Assembly: GCA_038251425.1 (NCBI GenBank)
Contig: JBBSBI010000088.1
Span: forward strand, 1 to 19,484
Length of the DNA stretch: 19,484 bases
Direction of reading: 5' to 3'
Source of the DNA: JBBRRP01 sp038251425
GTDB taxonomy: Bacteria > Myxococcota_A > Polyangia > Polyangiales > Polyangiaceae
In this document: one piece after another, positions 1 through 7,038 of the stretch
Layout of the letters: every line of letters starts with the position of its first letter
How positions within the stretch are numbered: the first letter of the stretch is position 1
Position numbers and translations under genes: made by a program
The notes under the pieces: generated by a model
What the model was told of the DNA's origin: nothing
The model's input: only the letters and a program-made list of their open reading frames with translations
The model's database searches: none

Positions 1-180
1 CACCTCGCCCGGCTCTTCGCCTGGCTCGACGTGAACGATGCGCGGTCGACAGCAAACGGCACAATCCTCGGTATACGTTTGCTGCTCACCGCCACCCAAG
101 TCGACGGCAAGTTCGTCCACCTCTCCGCAGAACGGACACTGGACGGTTGCTGATGAATGGCGCCGCGTACGCTTGGACAC
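1..180 (-). CDS. CPXCG-motif cysteine-rich zinc-ribbon protein (3' end outside window)
   Basis: The reverse strand from a GTG at 180-178 reads 60 codons with no stop, running off the left edge. The product begins MSKRTRRHSSATVQCPFCGE. It has two cysteine pairs, CPFC (residues 15-18) and a C-A-V-C-C cluster followed by RPRIVHV. That is the arrangement of the short Cys-rich CPXCG family, whose members are usually about 60-70 residues, so the visible part is nearly the whole protein. Role: unknown; the cysteines probably bind zinc. An in-frame TAA lies five codons before the GTG, which limits the start; GTG is the only good choice, and no strong ribosome site is visible. Composition and the family pattern make this a real gene although it is short. 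The family assignment comes from motif recognition only. Confidence 0.8.
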   Translation of the reverse strand, partial: MSKRTRRHSSATVQCPFCGEVDELAVDLGGGEQQTYTEDCAVCCRPRIVHVEPGEEPGEV

Positions 181-201
181 AACGCGAGCTTACCCCAATA
201 C

Positions 202-351
202 TTCGACGGCTTCGGCAAATGGGGCATTTTTTGCCTGCAACTGGCCTTCATCTTCATGTATTTGATTTTGGCCGCCCAGTTTGAATCGTAGCTCTATCCA
301 GGCAAAGCCAACCGAGATCGGCTGCGCCCCATTCTGATGACCACCGTGGCA
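202..351 (+). pseudogene. Relic of an RND (AcrB/HAE1-type) efflux transporter
   Basis: In one forward frame, 202-288 encodes FDGFGKWGIF followed by a hydrophobic helix ending LAFIFMYLILAAQFES, the transmembrane signature of RND multidrug exporters. A TAG follows at 289-291. After a few codons the same frame gives KANRDRLRPILMTTVA (about 307-354), the conserved 'RLRPILMTT' segment that lies roughly 60-70 residues further on in intact pumps. The intervening segment is therefore missing, in frame, and everything before and after is lost (intact pumps exceed 1000 residues). No start, ribosome site or partner genes (membrane-fusion protein, TolC-like channel) are present. It is a dead fragment lying between two reverse-strand genes. 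Family recognition is strong despite the small size; the exact boundaries are approximate. Confidence 0.85.
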
Positions 352-377
352 GCCAGTCGAAGAGCTCCCCGGAGCAC

Positions 378-1093
378 TCACCACTCAAGCTGTAGCGGGA
401 ACGCTTGCTGCTCAATCGGGAAGTTGAGTGGCTTTCGGAGCCGCGCTGACTCAAACGCACCCACCGTGATCTCGAGGCCTTTCATGGCTTCCTCCACGTC
501 GAACATCGACGGACGTTGGTCTTCAAGTGTATCGAGAAGGTGCGCGATGGCGCGCGTGTAAAAGATCTGGGGGTCGGTGCTACTGTGATGAAAATGTTCG
601 TCCGTCGCTGGGTTCTCGAGTCCAGCCTGCGCTGAGGTGACCATGCGAAAGATGCTATTGGCCCCGGCTGGAACGGAAACGTGGAGTTCAGCGAAACCGA
701 GGCTGCCGTTCGCCGCCCGCGCTTGATCGCGCATTCGACTGCCCTCTCCGAGCGAAAGCGCAAATGGCTTCTCAACCCACAACACTTTGGCACCCGCCGC
801 GAGCGCCGCAGCCAGCATCGGTTCTCGGTCTTGGGGGAAACCACAGATGCTCACCAAGTCCGGTTTTTGTTGGGTCAACATCTCTCGATAATCGGTGTAC
901 ATGCGGACCCCAGGGAACTCGTTGGCAAAGGTGTCCCGATTCGCTGCCGCACGACTCGCCGCAGCCACGAGTTTCGTTCTTGGCTCACTCAGCATCGCCC
1001 AGGCGTGAGCGTAGGCAATAGAAAGCGCCCCGCCCCGCCCCTGCCCTGGGCTCCCGATCCACAACCAATGATCGCACACAATAACTCGCTCAT
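378..1093 (-). pseudogene. Gfo/Idh/MocA-family NAD(P)-dependent oxidoreductase, frameshifted and internally deleted
   Basis: Family role: reversible oxidation of sugars or cyclitols with NAD(P). The natural start appears to be ATG 1093-1091, giving MSELLCAIIGCGSGAQGRGG, a Rossmann GxGxxG start. That frame then fails. The rest of the protein (Rossmann core, the EKP motif in VLWVEKPFALSLGEG, and a C-terminal part with HFHHSSTDPQIFYTRAIAHLLD) lies in a second frame that ends with TGA at 380-378. The switch falls in the G-rich tract near 1029-1048, where both frames encode QGRGGA, so a one-base indel is the simplest explanation. In addition, the segment after the EKP helix jumps almost directly to the end of the C-terminal domain. 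The total is near 240 residues against about 330-350 usual, so roughly 100 residues are missing. An open frame upstream to 1157 exists but has no family similarity. Probably non-functional. Confidence 0.8.
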
Positions 1094-1190
1094 GCTGCCA
1101 AGTACTTTCTTCTTGAGAGACCGGATCTTTCCTTGAGGCATAGCCTAGCGCGCCCAAGATCGAGATTCGCCGCTAAGTTTTGAAGGCGAT

Positions 1191-1206
1191 TTCACTATTT
1201 GGTGAA
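1191..1206. promoter_or_regulatory. Small inverted repeat upstream of the coiled-coil lipoprotein
   Basis: TTCAC (1191-1195) and GTGAA (1202-1206) are separated by 6 bp, in the space between the divergent gene relic at 1093 and the lipoprotein start at 1248. It could be a weak operator. Five-bp arms are common by chance, so support is low. Confidence 0.2.
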
Positions 1207-1247
1207 TCCGATTGTTCGGAGGCGCGCGAGCCATTAGCCTGCAGTGC

Positions 1248-1817
1248 ATGCGGACTTCGGGATGGATCCTGGCAGGTGTCTTGATGGCGTTCGGCAGCGT
1301 GGGGTGTGGCAACGAAGAAAAGCAGCGCGCCAAGCTGGCAGAGGTCGAGAAAGCTGCAGACGCGAAGGTGGCTCAGGCGGAGCTTCAGGCCCGCAACAGA
1401 ACGGCTGATACGCAGAAGGAACTTGACGCCCTGAAGGCGGAGCTCGAGCAAACCAAGGCCAAGCTCGCCGAGGCAGAGAAAGCCCAGGCCGATTCCGAAG
1501 AGCTGGGCAAGCAAGCCGAAGCCGCGCTGGGTAAGGCGCGTGAAGCGTTCAAAGCTGAAGGCCGCATGAAGCTCGCCGATCTGAACAAGGATTTGACCCA
1601 AGTTTCCAAAGCGCTCGCAAAGCTTCCCGCGCCTAAGAAATTGGCGGTCACTAAGATTTTCGCGAAGATCCCACCACAACAAAAAGCGATCGCCAAAGAT
1701 ATCGCGGCCTACGATACGGCTACCCTCGACACGCTGAGTTCCACCAAATCCATGCTGGAAAAGGACTTAGCGCTGATGCGAGCGAATGTGGCAATGGCAA
1801 AAGCCAAATCAAAATAG
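1248..1817 (+). CDS. Predicted coiled-coil lipoprotein, unknown function
   Basis: From ATG 1248 the protein has 189 residues. The N-terminus MRTSGWILAGVLMAFGSVGC is a short basic/hydrophobic signal ending in a lipobox-like GSVGC, so Cys20 is probably lipidated and the protein membrane-anchored. Residues about 24-110 are an Ala/Glu/Lys/Gln-rich heptad-like stretch (KLAEVEKAADAKVAQAEL..., ELEQTKAKLAEAEKAQ) typical of a long coiled coil. A second helical, Lys/Ala-rich region follows to the end. The frame opens 12 codons earlier, at 1212, but the later ATG puts the signal peptide at the N-terminus and is preferred. No enzyme motif is seen. The general shape resembles envelope spacer lipoproteins of the Lpp type, but no specific family was recognised. 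It converges with the PL7-like gene. Confidence 0.75.
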   Translation: MRTSGWILAGVLMAFGSVGCGNEEKQRAKLAEVEKAADAKVAQAELQARNRTADTQKELDALKAELEQTKAKLAEAEKAQADSEELGKQAEAALGKAREAFKAEGRMKLADLNKDLTQVSKALAKLPAPKKLAVTKIFAKIPPQQKAIAKDIAAYDTATLDTLSSTKSMLEKDLALMRANVAMAKAKSK

Positions 1818-1884
1818 TCCGTTCACAGGTTTTTCGCCTCGCTGCTTGCTCGCCGTTATTGGTGCGTTACGCTGAGTGCTTTGA

Positions 1885-2505
1885 TCACCACCTCGGAATA
1901 GTCACCGGGCTTTCAGCGTAGTCGGCGACGTTGGACTGGATATCGTTGCCGGCCTTGAAGTAGTTGTTCGTCGGGTCAGTGGTTGCCCACGTGGCGTTGC
2001 TCACGGAGTACAGCTGGCCGTTGTGGGTGACATTCACCGTGCAGACTCCAGATTTCACGATGAGCTCGAGTGTGATGTAGGCGTCCAACGGGATCCACAG
2101 CGCGGCTCCACCTGGTAGGGTCAATGGCTTCTTGATCGACGAATTGTCGAATTGGGCGGTGAGCGAGTAGGACGTTGAACGTTGCCCGTTACCATCGTTG
2201 TTGCCCACGGCTCGGAGCATGAACGTGTCGTCGTTGGGATCGTGGATTTGACCCATGGCTTGAGCCGGGTGCTTGAGGGACAAATAGGTGCTTTTCTCCA
2301 CGATCGTGAGGGTATGCGTCCGACCATCGTTCATGTCCCAGGAGCCCCCGAACGCGCGGCTAGCGCCGCCACCATTGGGGCTGCCATTTTGCCACGGCGT
2401 GTTTTCACCACAGCCAACTAGGCATGCAATCAAGCAGGCGCCTTTGAGGAGCTGCGAGACTCGGAACCTTGGTGTGACACTGAGACGGTGGAGCGTCGGC
2501 ATCAT
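1885..2505 (-). CDS. Lipoprotein with truncated polysaccharide lyase family 7 (alginate-lyase-like) domain
   Basis: The 206-residue product starts with a lipoprotein signal (KGACLIACLVGC, Cys at about residue 32) and a Gly/Asn/Ser linker. From about residue 54 it follows the second half of the PL7 jelly roll: W-DMNDGRTHTLTI, then MGQIHDPNDD containing the catalytic QIH motif, then the late strands with NNYFKAG, which carry the family's catalytic Tyr and Lys-rich strand. In PL7 enzymes about 70-80 residues with a conserved R-S/T-E-L-R strand precede this point; here the linker joins directly to the W-D strand and that motif is absent. Known PL7 lyases cleave alginate by beta-elimination using Arg/Asn, Gln, His and Tyr. 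With the Arg strand lost, activity is doubtful and binding only is possible. The reading frame is otherwise clean, so it is listed as a CDS. Confidence 0.75.
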   Translation of the reverse strand: MMPTLHRLSVTPRFRVSQLLKGACLIACLVGCGENTPWQNGSPNGGGASRAFGGSWDMNDGRTHTLTIVEKSTYLSLKHPAQAMGQIHDPNDDTFMLRAVGNNDGNGQRSTSYSLTAQFDNSSIKKPLTLPGGAALWIPLDAYITLELIVKSGVCTVNVTHNGQLYSVSNATWATTDPTNNYFKAGNDIQSNVADYAESPVTIPRW

Positions 2506-2550
2506 CGGGGAGCAGATTACCCCGTTTGGTCACTGGAGCTACAAGGCCGA

Positions 2551-3132
2551 TTATTGAGCCGTAAAGGCTCGGCTTTCGGATTCAGTGTACACACCAGCAC
2601 CGTGCCTGGGTCCACGGGGTTCGCCGTTGCTGAGGGTGTCGAGCATGCCTTCGGGGCCGGTGGCCTCGTCCGGTGTGGCGTAGGTGCCGTGCGTCTCGAC
2701 ACTCCAGTCGCAAGGCTCGCCCGCAGGAATCGCAAAAGAAGTGGCTGGGAAGGTAGGAAGCTTGGTTTGCTTGGCGCTCGTCACAACGAACATCGTCGGC
2801 ACGACATACGAAAAATTCGCGGTAGGCGAGCTATCTCGGGCGACCTCGATCGCGGCCCCATCGGTGAAACGCACGAACACGGAGTTCTCAGGTGCATCTG
2901 CCGTAGCGCGCGTCACCGTGCCGGTGACGGACCCCACCGCATTCACTTCGCTCATCAAATCAAAAGCGACACTGGCCGGCGTGGCGCTCCTCAGGGTGAC
3001 GGGTTTTTCGTCGTACGCCAGGTACTGAGTGGGAAGATTTTGGGGATCGGACCAATCGAAGAGGAGCGCATGGGCATTGCCAATGGTTGAGTCCGGGCCC
3101 GTCCATGCTCCCGAAAGGTAATTGACCGACAT
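2551..3132 (-). CDS. Hypothetical protein, probably the displaced C-terminal part of a secreted protein
   Basis: This 193-residue frame begins MSVNYLSGAWTGPDSTIGNA and contains a beta-rich segment, GSVTGTVTRATADAPENSVF..RFTDGAAIEVARD, that resembles carboxypeptidase-regulatory or Ig-like folds of surface proteins. No family was recognised. There is no signal peptide or convincing ribosome site at ATG 3132. The frame stays open upstream only to about 3187, and it abuts the signal-peptide-bearing TPR start encoded in another frame at 3156-3368. The simplest reading is that the two were one secreted protein and are now separated by a frameshift or a deletion junction near 3150-3160. The end (TAA 2553-2551) lies 45 bp before the PL7-like gene start on the same strand. 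Downstream function is unknown. Confidence 0.5.
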   Translation of the reverse strand: MSVNYLSGAWTGPDSTIGNAHALLFDWSDPQNLPTQYLAYDEKPVTLRSATPASVAFDLMSEVNAVGSVTGTVTRATADAPENSVFVRFTDGAAIEVARDSSPTANFSYVVPTMFVVTSAKQTKLPTFPATSFAIPAGEPCDWSVETHGTYATPDEATGPEGMLDTLSNGEPRGPRHGAGVYTESESRAFTAQ

Positions 3133-3155
3133 ACTATCGAGCGTGGTCCCAAACT

Positions 3156-3368
3156 CGCCGCCACGCCCTCCTCGAGCCGCTCGCTCGCCTCAAACTTCCC
3201 ACACGCTTCGACAAATTTGCCCTGGCTCATCAGAGTGCGCCCAGCATCGAATAACGCTTCAGCCGAAGCCTTCTCGGAGGCGCCAGTCGCCAATGCCCGA
3301 TTCGTTGTGAGGACGCACAGTGCGCATAAGAGAGCAGCTAGCGCGCAACATCTCGCTGGTAATCGCAT
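3156..3368 (-). pseudogene. N-terminal fragment of a secreted TPR-type protein
   Basis: From ATG 3368 the reverse strand encodes a signal peptide (MRLPARCCALAALLCALCVL..., likely cleaved after RALA) followed by AEALFDAGRTLMSQGKFVEA and CGKFEASERLEEGVAA. This is the first TPR helix pair of a large Polyangiales protein group that normally continues with a 'LLNLADCYE'-like second repeat. Here the family similarity stops at about residue 71, and the frame continues with unrelated sequence that is an out-of-frame reading of the neighbouring 2551-3132 gene. It is therefore a truncated start, either fused by deletion to a different gene or separated from its own remainder by a frameshift. An ATG four codons further upstream (3380) is possible, but the 3368 start fits a signal peptide better. 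Confidence 0.65.
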
Positions 3369-3398
3369 GATCAGAGCCAAGGAGTTACACCAGTTTCA

Positions 3399-3615
3399 TT
3401 GGCCGAACAAGACGGAGCGGCCAGAGCATGGGGCAAGGCGAACACCACGGGCGGGGCCACGACGGCAACAGGTGGGAAGGCCCGCAGCGGAGGTGCAGCG
3501 AACGCAGCTACGGGCGGCGCGGCCAATAATACGGCCGGCGGCTTGCACCGGCACCTGCATGGTGAACTGCCGAAATGCGACCACCTGCAACTGCGTTGGC
3601 GCAAGCACGGACTAA
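3399..3615 (+). pseudogene. Relic of a Cys-rich lipoprotein with Gly/Ala/Thr linker
   Basis: The forward frame from 3399 carries a low-complexity run (TTGGATTATGGKARSGGAAN, AATGGAANNTAGG) like the linkers that follow lipidated cysteines in myxobacterial surface proteins. Around 3535 a different frame takes over sensibly: ACTGTCMVNCRNATTCNCVG ending at TAA 3613-3615. This contains five cysteines at short spacings, similar in style to the repeats of the Cys-rich lipoprotein at 16413-16967. No signal peptide or lipobox precedes the linker in the linker frame. It looks like the tail of a broken gene with at least one indel. The assignment rests on composition and cysteine spacing only. Confidence 0.5.
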
Positions 3616-3674
3616 CCGAGCCGGGCCTCCAAAAGTCCCTTCTCACCCGCGCTTGAGCATGGCAATTGGGATAG

Positions 3675-6600
3675 ATGCGCCCTGTTTTCCGGCTAGTCCA
3701 CATTACCTATTTGGCCGCTTTAGCCCTGTTGTGTCTGGCACCTGCTGCAGTTTCTGAACCGACAGCACCCAGCTCAGGCCGTAACCTGCTGCGAAATGGT
3801 TCGTTTGAAGGAGGCCTGCTCTACTGGAACGGCATAGATCCTAAAATGCAGTACCTCGTTGCGAAGCCGGATGCTCCGGACGGTAAGTTCGTGCTGCGCA
3901 GTGAGCAGCGTTGGTTCTTGAGTGCCCCGATGCTGCTTGAGCGAGGGAAGAGCTACACGCTCAGCCTGTCGGTAAGAGGCGATGTTCCGGGGGAGATCCA
4001 TATCCAGGTTCCGCCCACTGCACGTGATCGAGCCCAAGGCGAAAAGCGGATTTGGGACGCAGCGGGAACGCAGGTGGGCAAGGTAGGCAAGAGCTGGCAG
4101 CGGCTCTCGTTCAAGGTGGAGGCGGATCTGGCGCCCGATGGTTTCTGGGTCGACCAAAAGTACGCCATCTTCATCGAAGGCACGGTACCAATCGAACTCG
4201 ACGCGCTCAGCGTCACTCCGGGCACTCAACAGGAAGCGCGTTACGTGCCACGTCGCCCACTCGAAGTCGTGACAGAAGTATTCGACCTGCCCGAGTACAC
4301 AAATGGCGGAGGATTGCTGAAATTCGGGCAAGATTTACGGCTTGCCGCGCATGTTTCCAATCCCAGCCAGCGGCCTGCCGAAGCGACAGTGCGCGTGCAG
4401 CTCATGGACTACGAGGGCATAGCTCCACGCGGTGAAGCTATTGAGCGCAAGCTCAAGCTGTTGCCGGGCGCTACACTAAGCGAGACGTTCAAGTTGAAGC
4501 TCGCCGCTCCAGGTACCGTGCTCGCACGTTCAAGTGTGTGGCTGGCAGGCAAGCTGGTGGATCAATCAGACTTTCCGGTGACGTCCCTCCCCTACCCCAA
4601 AGCAGCGACCAAGCCCAACCCGAAAGAGCGCTTTGGTGGCTCCTATTTTGGTCCCGTGGCAGCGGGACTCGCGCGGCAGATCGGATTTGGTTGGACGCGT
4701 TGGTACCCCTTCTCGAAATGGCAGGATGTGCAGCCCAAAGGTCCCGGCGATTTTCGTTCGGTGGAAAAGGAACTCAAGGGACTTGAGGCGCTCGGGCAGT
4801 CCGCGCATTTGGTGCTCTATGGTTGGCCCAAATGGATCATGGACGGCAAGCACCCGCTCCCCAAAGACATGCGCTGGGGGCCGAAGGATCCGCGTTGGAG
4901 CAATCTCAAGCTTCTGACCGCTTGGGACCGTTTCATCAAGAAGACCGTGGAAAGCTACAAAGATCGGGCCGTCATCTTTGAAATCGAAAATGAACCCGAG
5001 CTCGACCACTGGGACGGCCTGGAGGATGAGTACGCGCAGTTCACGCTGCGCACGGCCAAGCAGATCAAGCGTTGGGATCCGAATGCCAAGGTGATGGTGA
5101 ACAATCTCTTCACCATCCCGAGCGGCATCAATCGGCGCTTTCTGGAGATTGGTGGGGCAAAATACATCGACGTGATTTCCTGGCACGAATATCGCGAAGG
5201 CTGGCTCGCCGATGAGGCGCTGATGACGCGCATGCGCACGGCTCTCGATGAGCTCGGTGCGAAACACGTGGAGATTTGGTTCAATGAGGGCTGGTCCTTC
5301 ACCAATACCGCCGTGGATCAACCCACCGCTGCCACGCATCTCAACTCTGCGCAAAGCACCAATGCGATGTTCGATTCCGTGGCAGAACTCACAGCTACTG
5401 GCCAAGAAAAGACGATCCTCTTCATCCTGGGCTACGAAACTCACGGCACCAGCTTCTGGGATCACTACGGCCCGGGCACCTCGCTGTGGGATTGGTACGG
5501 TTATCCGCTGCCCCTCATTCCCGCCTGGAATGTGCTCTCGCATCACTTGGGCCTGAGCGACCGAGTGGGCAGCGTGCGTCCGCCCGGCGCTAATTTTCGC
5601 GTGTTTCAGGACCTACGCAACGGGCGTGGGGTGATCGTTGCGTACGCGGACCGAGAGAGTGCAGCAGACGTTACTCTAGAGCTGCCTTTTTCAGGGCTCA
5701 GCACGGAAGACGCGATGGGCTACCGCGGGAAGCTGATCGGGAAAACGCTCACGCTGTCGAAGACGGGCAGGCCGGTGCTTCTCTACGCCGACAGCAAGAC
5801 ACCCGGGCAAGCCTTCTGGAAGGCGTTGGAGCCCTTGGACCGGAAGTACGTCTCGTTCGTGAGCCCCGACGCAAGCGAGATCGGATTTCCGCCGATCTGG
5901 AAAGGCAAAACACTCGGCTCCGCTGAAGGCAATCCTCAGCTGCATCAAGGCAAAGCGATCTGGCGTTTGGATCAGGTGTATCCGGACGTTCAGAAGCCCA
6001 CGAGCTATCGGCCTCTCACCTGGGACAACGGCTGGTGGAAGGCGAAGAAAGATACTTTTGGAGATCAGCCCAAAGCCGAAATGAAAGGTCGTGGCGTGCG
6101 GCTTGAGTTTCGAGCACCCAATGCTGATTCCCCGGGTGAGAAGCTGTGCGGGTTGGTGTTTGTGGCGCCCAAGGCTGGCAGCTACTGGCTCTCGGGAACA
6201 GCCACGATGCGCCTGTGGGACGGGCTCAATCCTGTGCGGCTCACGCTGCTCAAGAAAACGAAAGGAGGAGTCCAGGAGCTGCGCCAATTCGCACTCACAC
6301 CCAACCAAACACTCCCCATTCCAAGTGTGCTCGCCAAGCTCAATGCGGGCGAAGAATTGGTGATACTCCCGAGAATCGACGGCATACTGACGGGCGGTGA
6401 GGTCACGCTCGAAGATCTGGTACTCAATGCCGAAACTAGCCAACTGAGCGCGTGGAAGCTCCCGAACAGCTGGGAAGGGCCAGCCGCCAATACGCTGCTA
6501 GGAAATCCTTGGACGCAAGCGGGGCAGCCAGTTTTCCGGCTAGATCAGCTCACCCAGAATGATTTCGTAATGGCCGAGAACTATAAGCCGCTTCGCTGGA

Positions 6601-7031
6601 ACGGAGGCGTGTGGTCCACGTCTGGATTTCCCAATCACGATGACGCCTATGCTGAGATTCAAGATGGTCACTTGGAAGCCCTCGTGCGCGGACCTACAAC
6701 TACCAAGGGCCAGAAGCTCAACCCGCAGACTGTGGCGCTCTCCTTCATTGTGCCCCGTTCCGGCACCTATCGGCTGCGTGCCACCGCCTCCACCAAACCC
6801 AGCAAAGGCAAAGCCAAATCCCATCAGCTAGTGCTGCTGAACAAAGATACGCAGCGCGCCGTGCAGCTGAAGATGCTCGATCTGCCCAAGGATGGCTCAA
6901 AAGTGAAACTCGACATCGAGCTGGAGCTGGCAGCGGGCCACGAGCTTTTGCTCTTGCCGCTCATTTCAGAGCCCGACGCCGTCACGCTCACTACCATCGA
7001 GGCTCTGACGCTAGAGTTCAAACCTCGCTAG
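3675..7031 (+). CDS. Secreted multidomain clan GH-A (GH39/GH5-like) glycoside hydrolase
   Basis: This 1118-residue protein has a signal peptide (residues 1-27, cleavage near AAVS/EP). Residues about 37-182 form a carbohydrate-binding jelly roll of the CBM4/9/16 type (NLLRNGSFEGGLLYWNG). Residues 195-305 look like a beta-sandwich. A TIM barrel spans about 318-660. The barrel has the clan GH-A pair: acid/base Glu440 in FEIENEPEL and nucleophile Glu538 in EIWFNEGW; W-H-E-Y at 503-506 fits a substrate-binding strand. Residues 640-705 suggest a C-terminal beta domain. Two homologous modules follow, 752-918 and 943-1115, each starting GNP...G-(A/P)-(I/V)-(W/F)-R-L-D-Q. The mechanism in this clan is retaining hydrolysis of beta-glycosides; the substrate cannot be read. 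ATG 3675 directly precedes the signal peptide; the ribosome site is weak. It stands alone, converging with the ATPase gene 7 bp away. Confidence 0.85.
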   Translation: MRPVFRLVHITYLAALALLCLAPAAVSEPTAPSSGRNLLRNGSFEGGLLYWNGIDPKMQYLVAKPDAPDGKFVLRSEQRWFLSAPMLLERGKSYTLSLSVRGDVPGEIHIQVPPTARDRAQGEKRIWDAAGTQVGKVGKSWQRLSFKVEADLAPDGFWVDQKYAIFIEGTVPIELDALSVTPGTQQEARYVPRRPLEVVTEVFDLPEYTNGGGLLKFGQDLRLAAHVSNPSQRPAEATVRVQLMDYEGIAPRGEAIERKLKLLPGATLSETFKLKLAAPGTVLARSSVWLAGKLVDQSDFPVTSLPYPKAATKPNPKERFGGSYFGPVAAGLARQIGFGWTRWYPFSKWQDVQPKGPGDFRSVEKELKGLEALGQSAHLVLYGWPKWIMDGKHPLPKDMRWGPKDPRWSNLKLLTAWDRFIKKTVESYKDRAVIFEIENEPELDHWDGLEDEYAQFTLRTAKQIKRWDPNAKVMVNNLFTIPSGINRRFLEIGGAKYIDVISWHEYREGWLADEALMTRMRTALDELGAKHVEIWFNEGWSFTNTAVDQPTAATHLNSAQSTNAMFDSVAELTATGQEKTILFILGYETHGTSFWDHYGPGTSLWDWYGYPLPLIPAWNVLSHHLGLSDRVGSVRPPGANFRVFQDLRNGRGVIVAYADRESAADVTLELPFSGLSTEDAMGYRGKLIGKTLTLSKTGRPVLLYADSKTPGQAFWKALEPLDRKYVSFVSPDASEIGFPPIWKGKTLGSAEGNPQLHQGKAIWRLDQVYPDVQKPTSYRPLTWDNGWWKAKKDTFGDQPKAEMKGRGVRLEFRAPNADSPGEKLCGLVFVAPKAGSYWLSGTATMRLWDGLNPVRLTLLKKTKGGVQELRQFALTPNQTLPIPSVLAKLNAGEELVILPRIDGILTGGEVTLEDLVLNAETSQLSAWKLPNSWEGPAANTLLGNPWTQAGQPVFRLDQLTQNDFVMAENYKPLRWNGGVWSTSGFPNHDDAYAEIQDGHLEALVRGPTTTKGQKLNPQTVALSFIVPRSGTYRLRATASTKPSKGKAKSHQLVLLNKDTQRAVQLKMLDLPKDGSKVKLDIELELAAGHELLLLPLISEPDAVTLTTIEALTLEFKPR

Positions 7032-7038
7032 AACTCAG

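Noticed and set aside
1094..1157. Upstream start for the Gfo/Idh/MocA frame
   Set aside because: Its first 25 residues have no Rossmann character, while ATG 1093 in the other frame gives a textbook start.
2488..3090. 200-residue forward frame
   Set aside because: Antisense to the 2551-3132 protein, Arg/Gly/His-rich, no motif.
4566..5546. 326-residue open frame on the reverse strand
   Set aside because: Lies wholly antisense to the GH-A catalytic barrel; no motifs; a codon-bias shadow.
5691..6443. 250-residue reverse-strand frame
   Set aside because: Antisense to the C-terminal part of the same glycosidase; no recognisable domain or ribosome site.
7032..7038. Terminator between the convergent glycosidase and ATPase genes
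   Set aside because: Only 7 bp separate the stops and no stem-loop with T-run was seen there.
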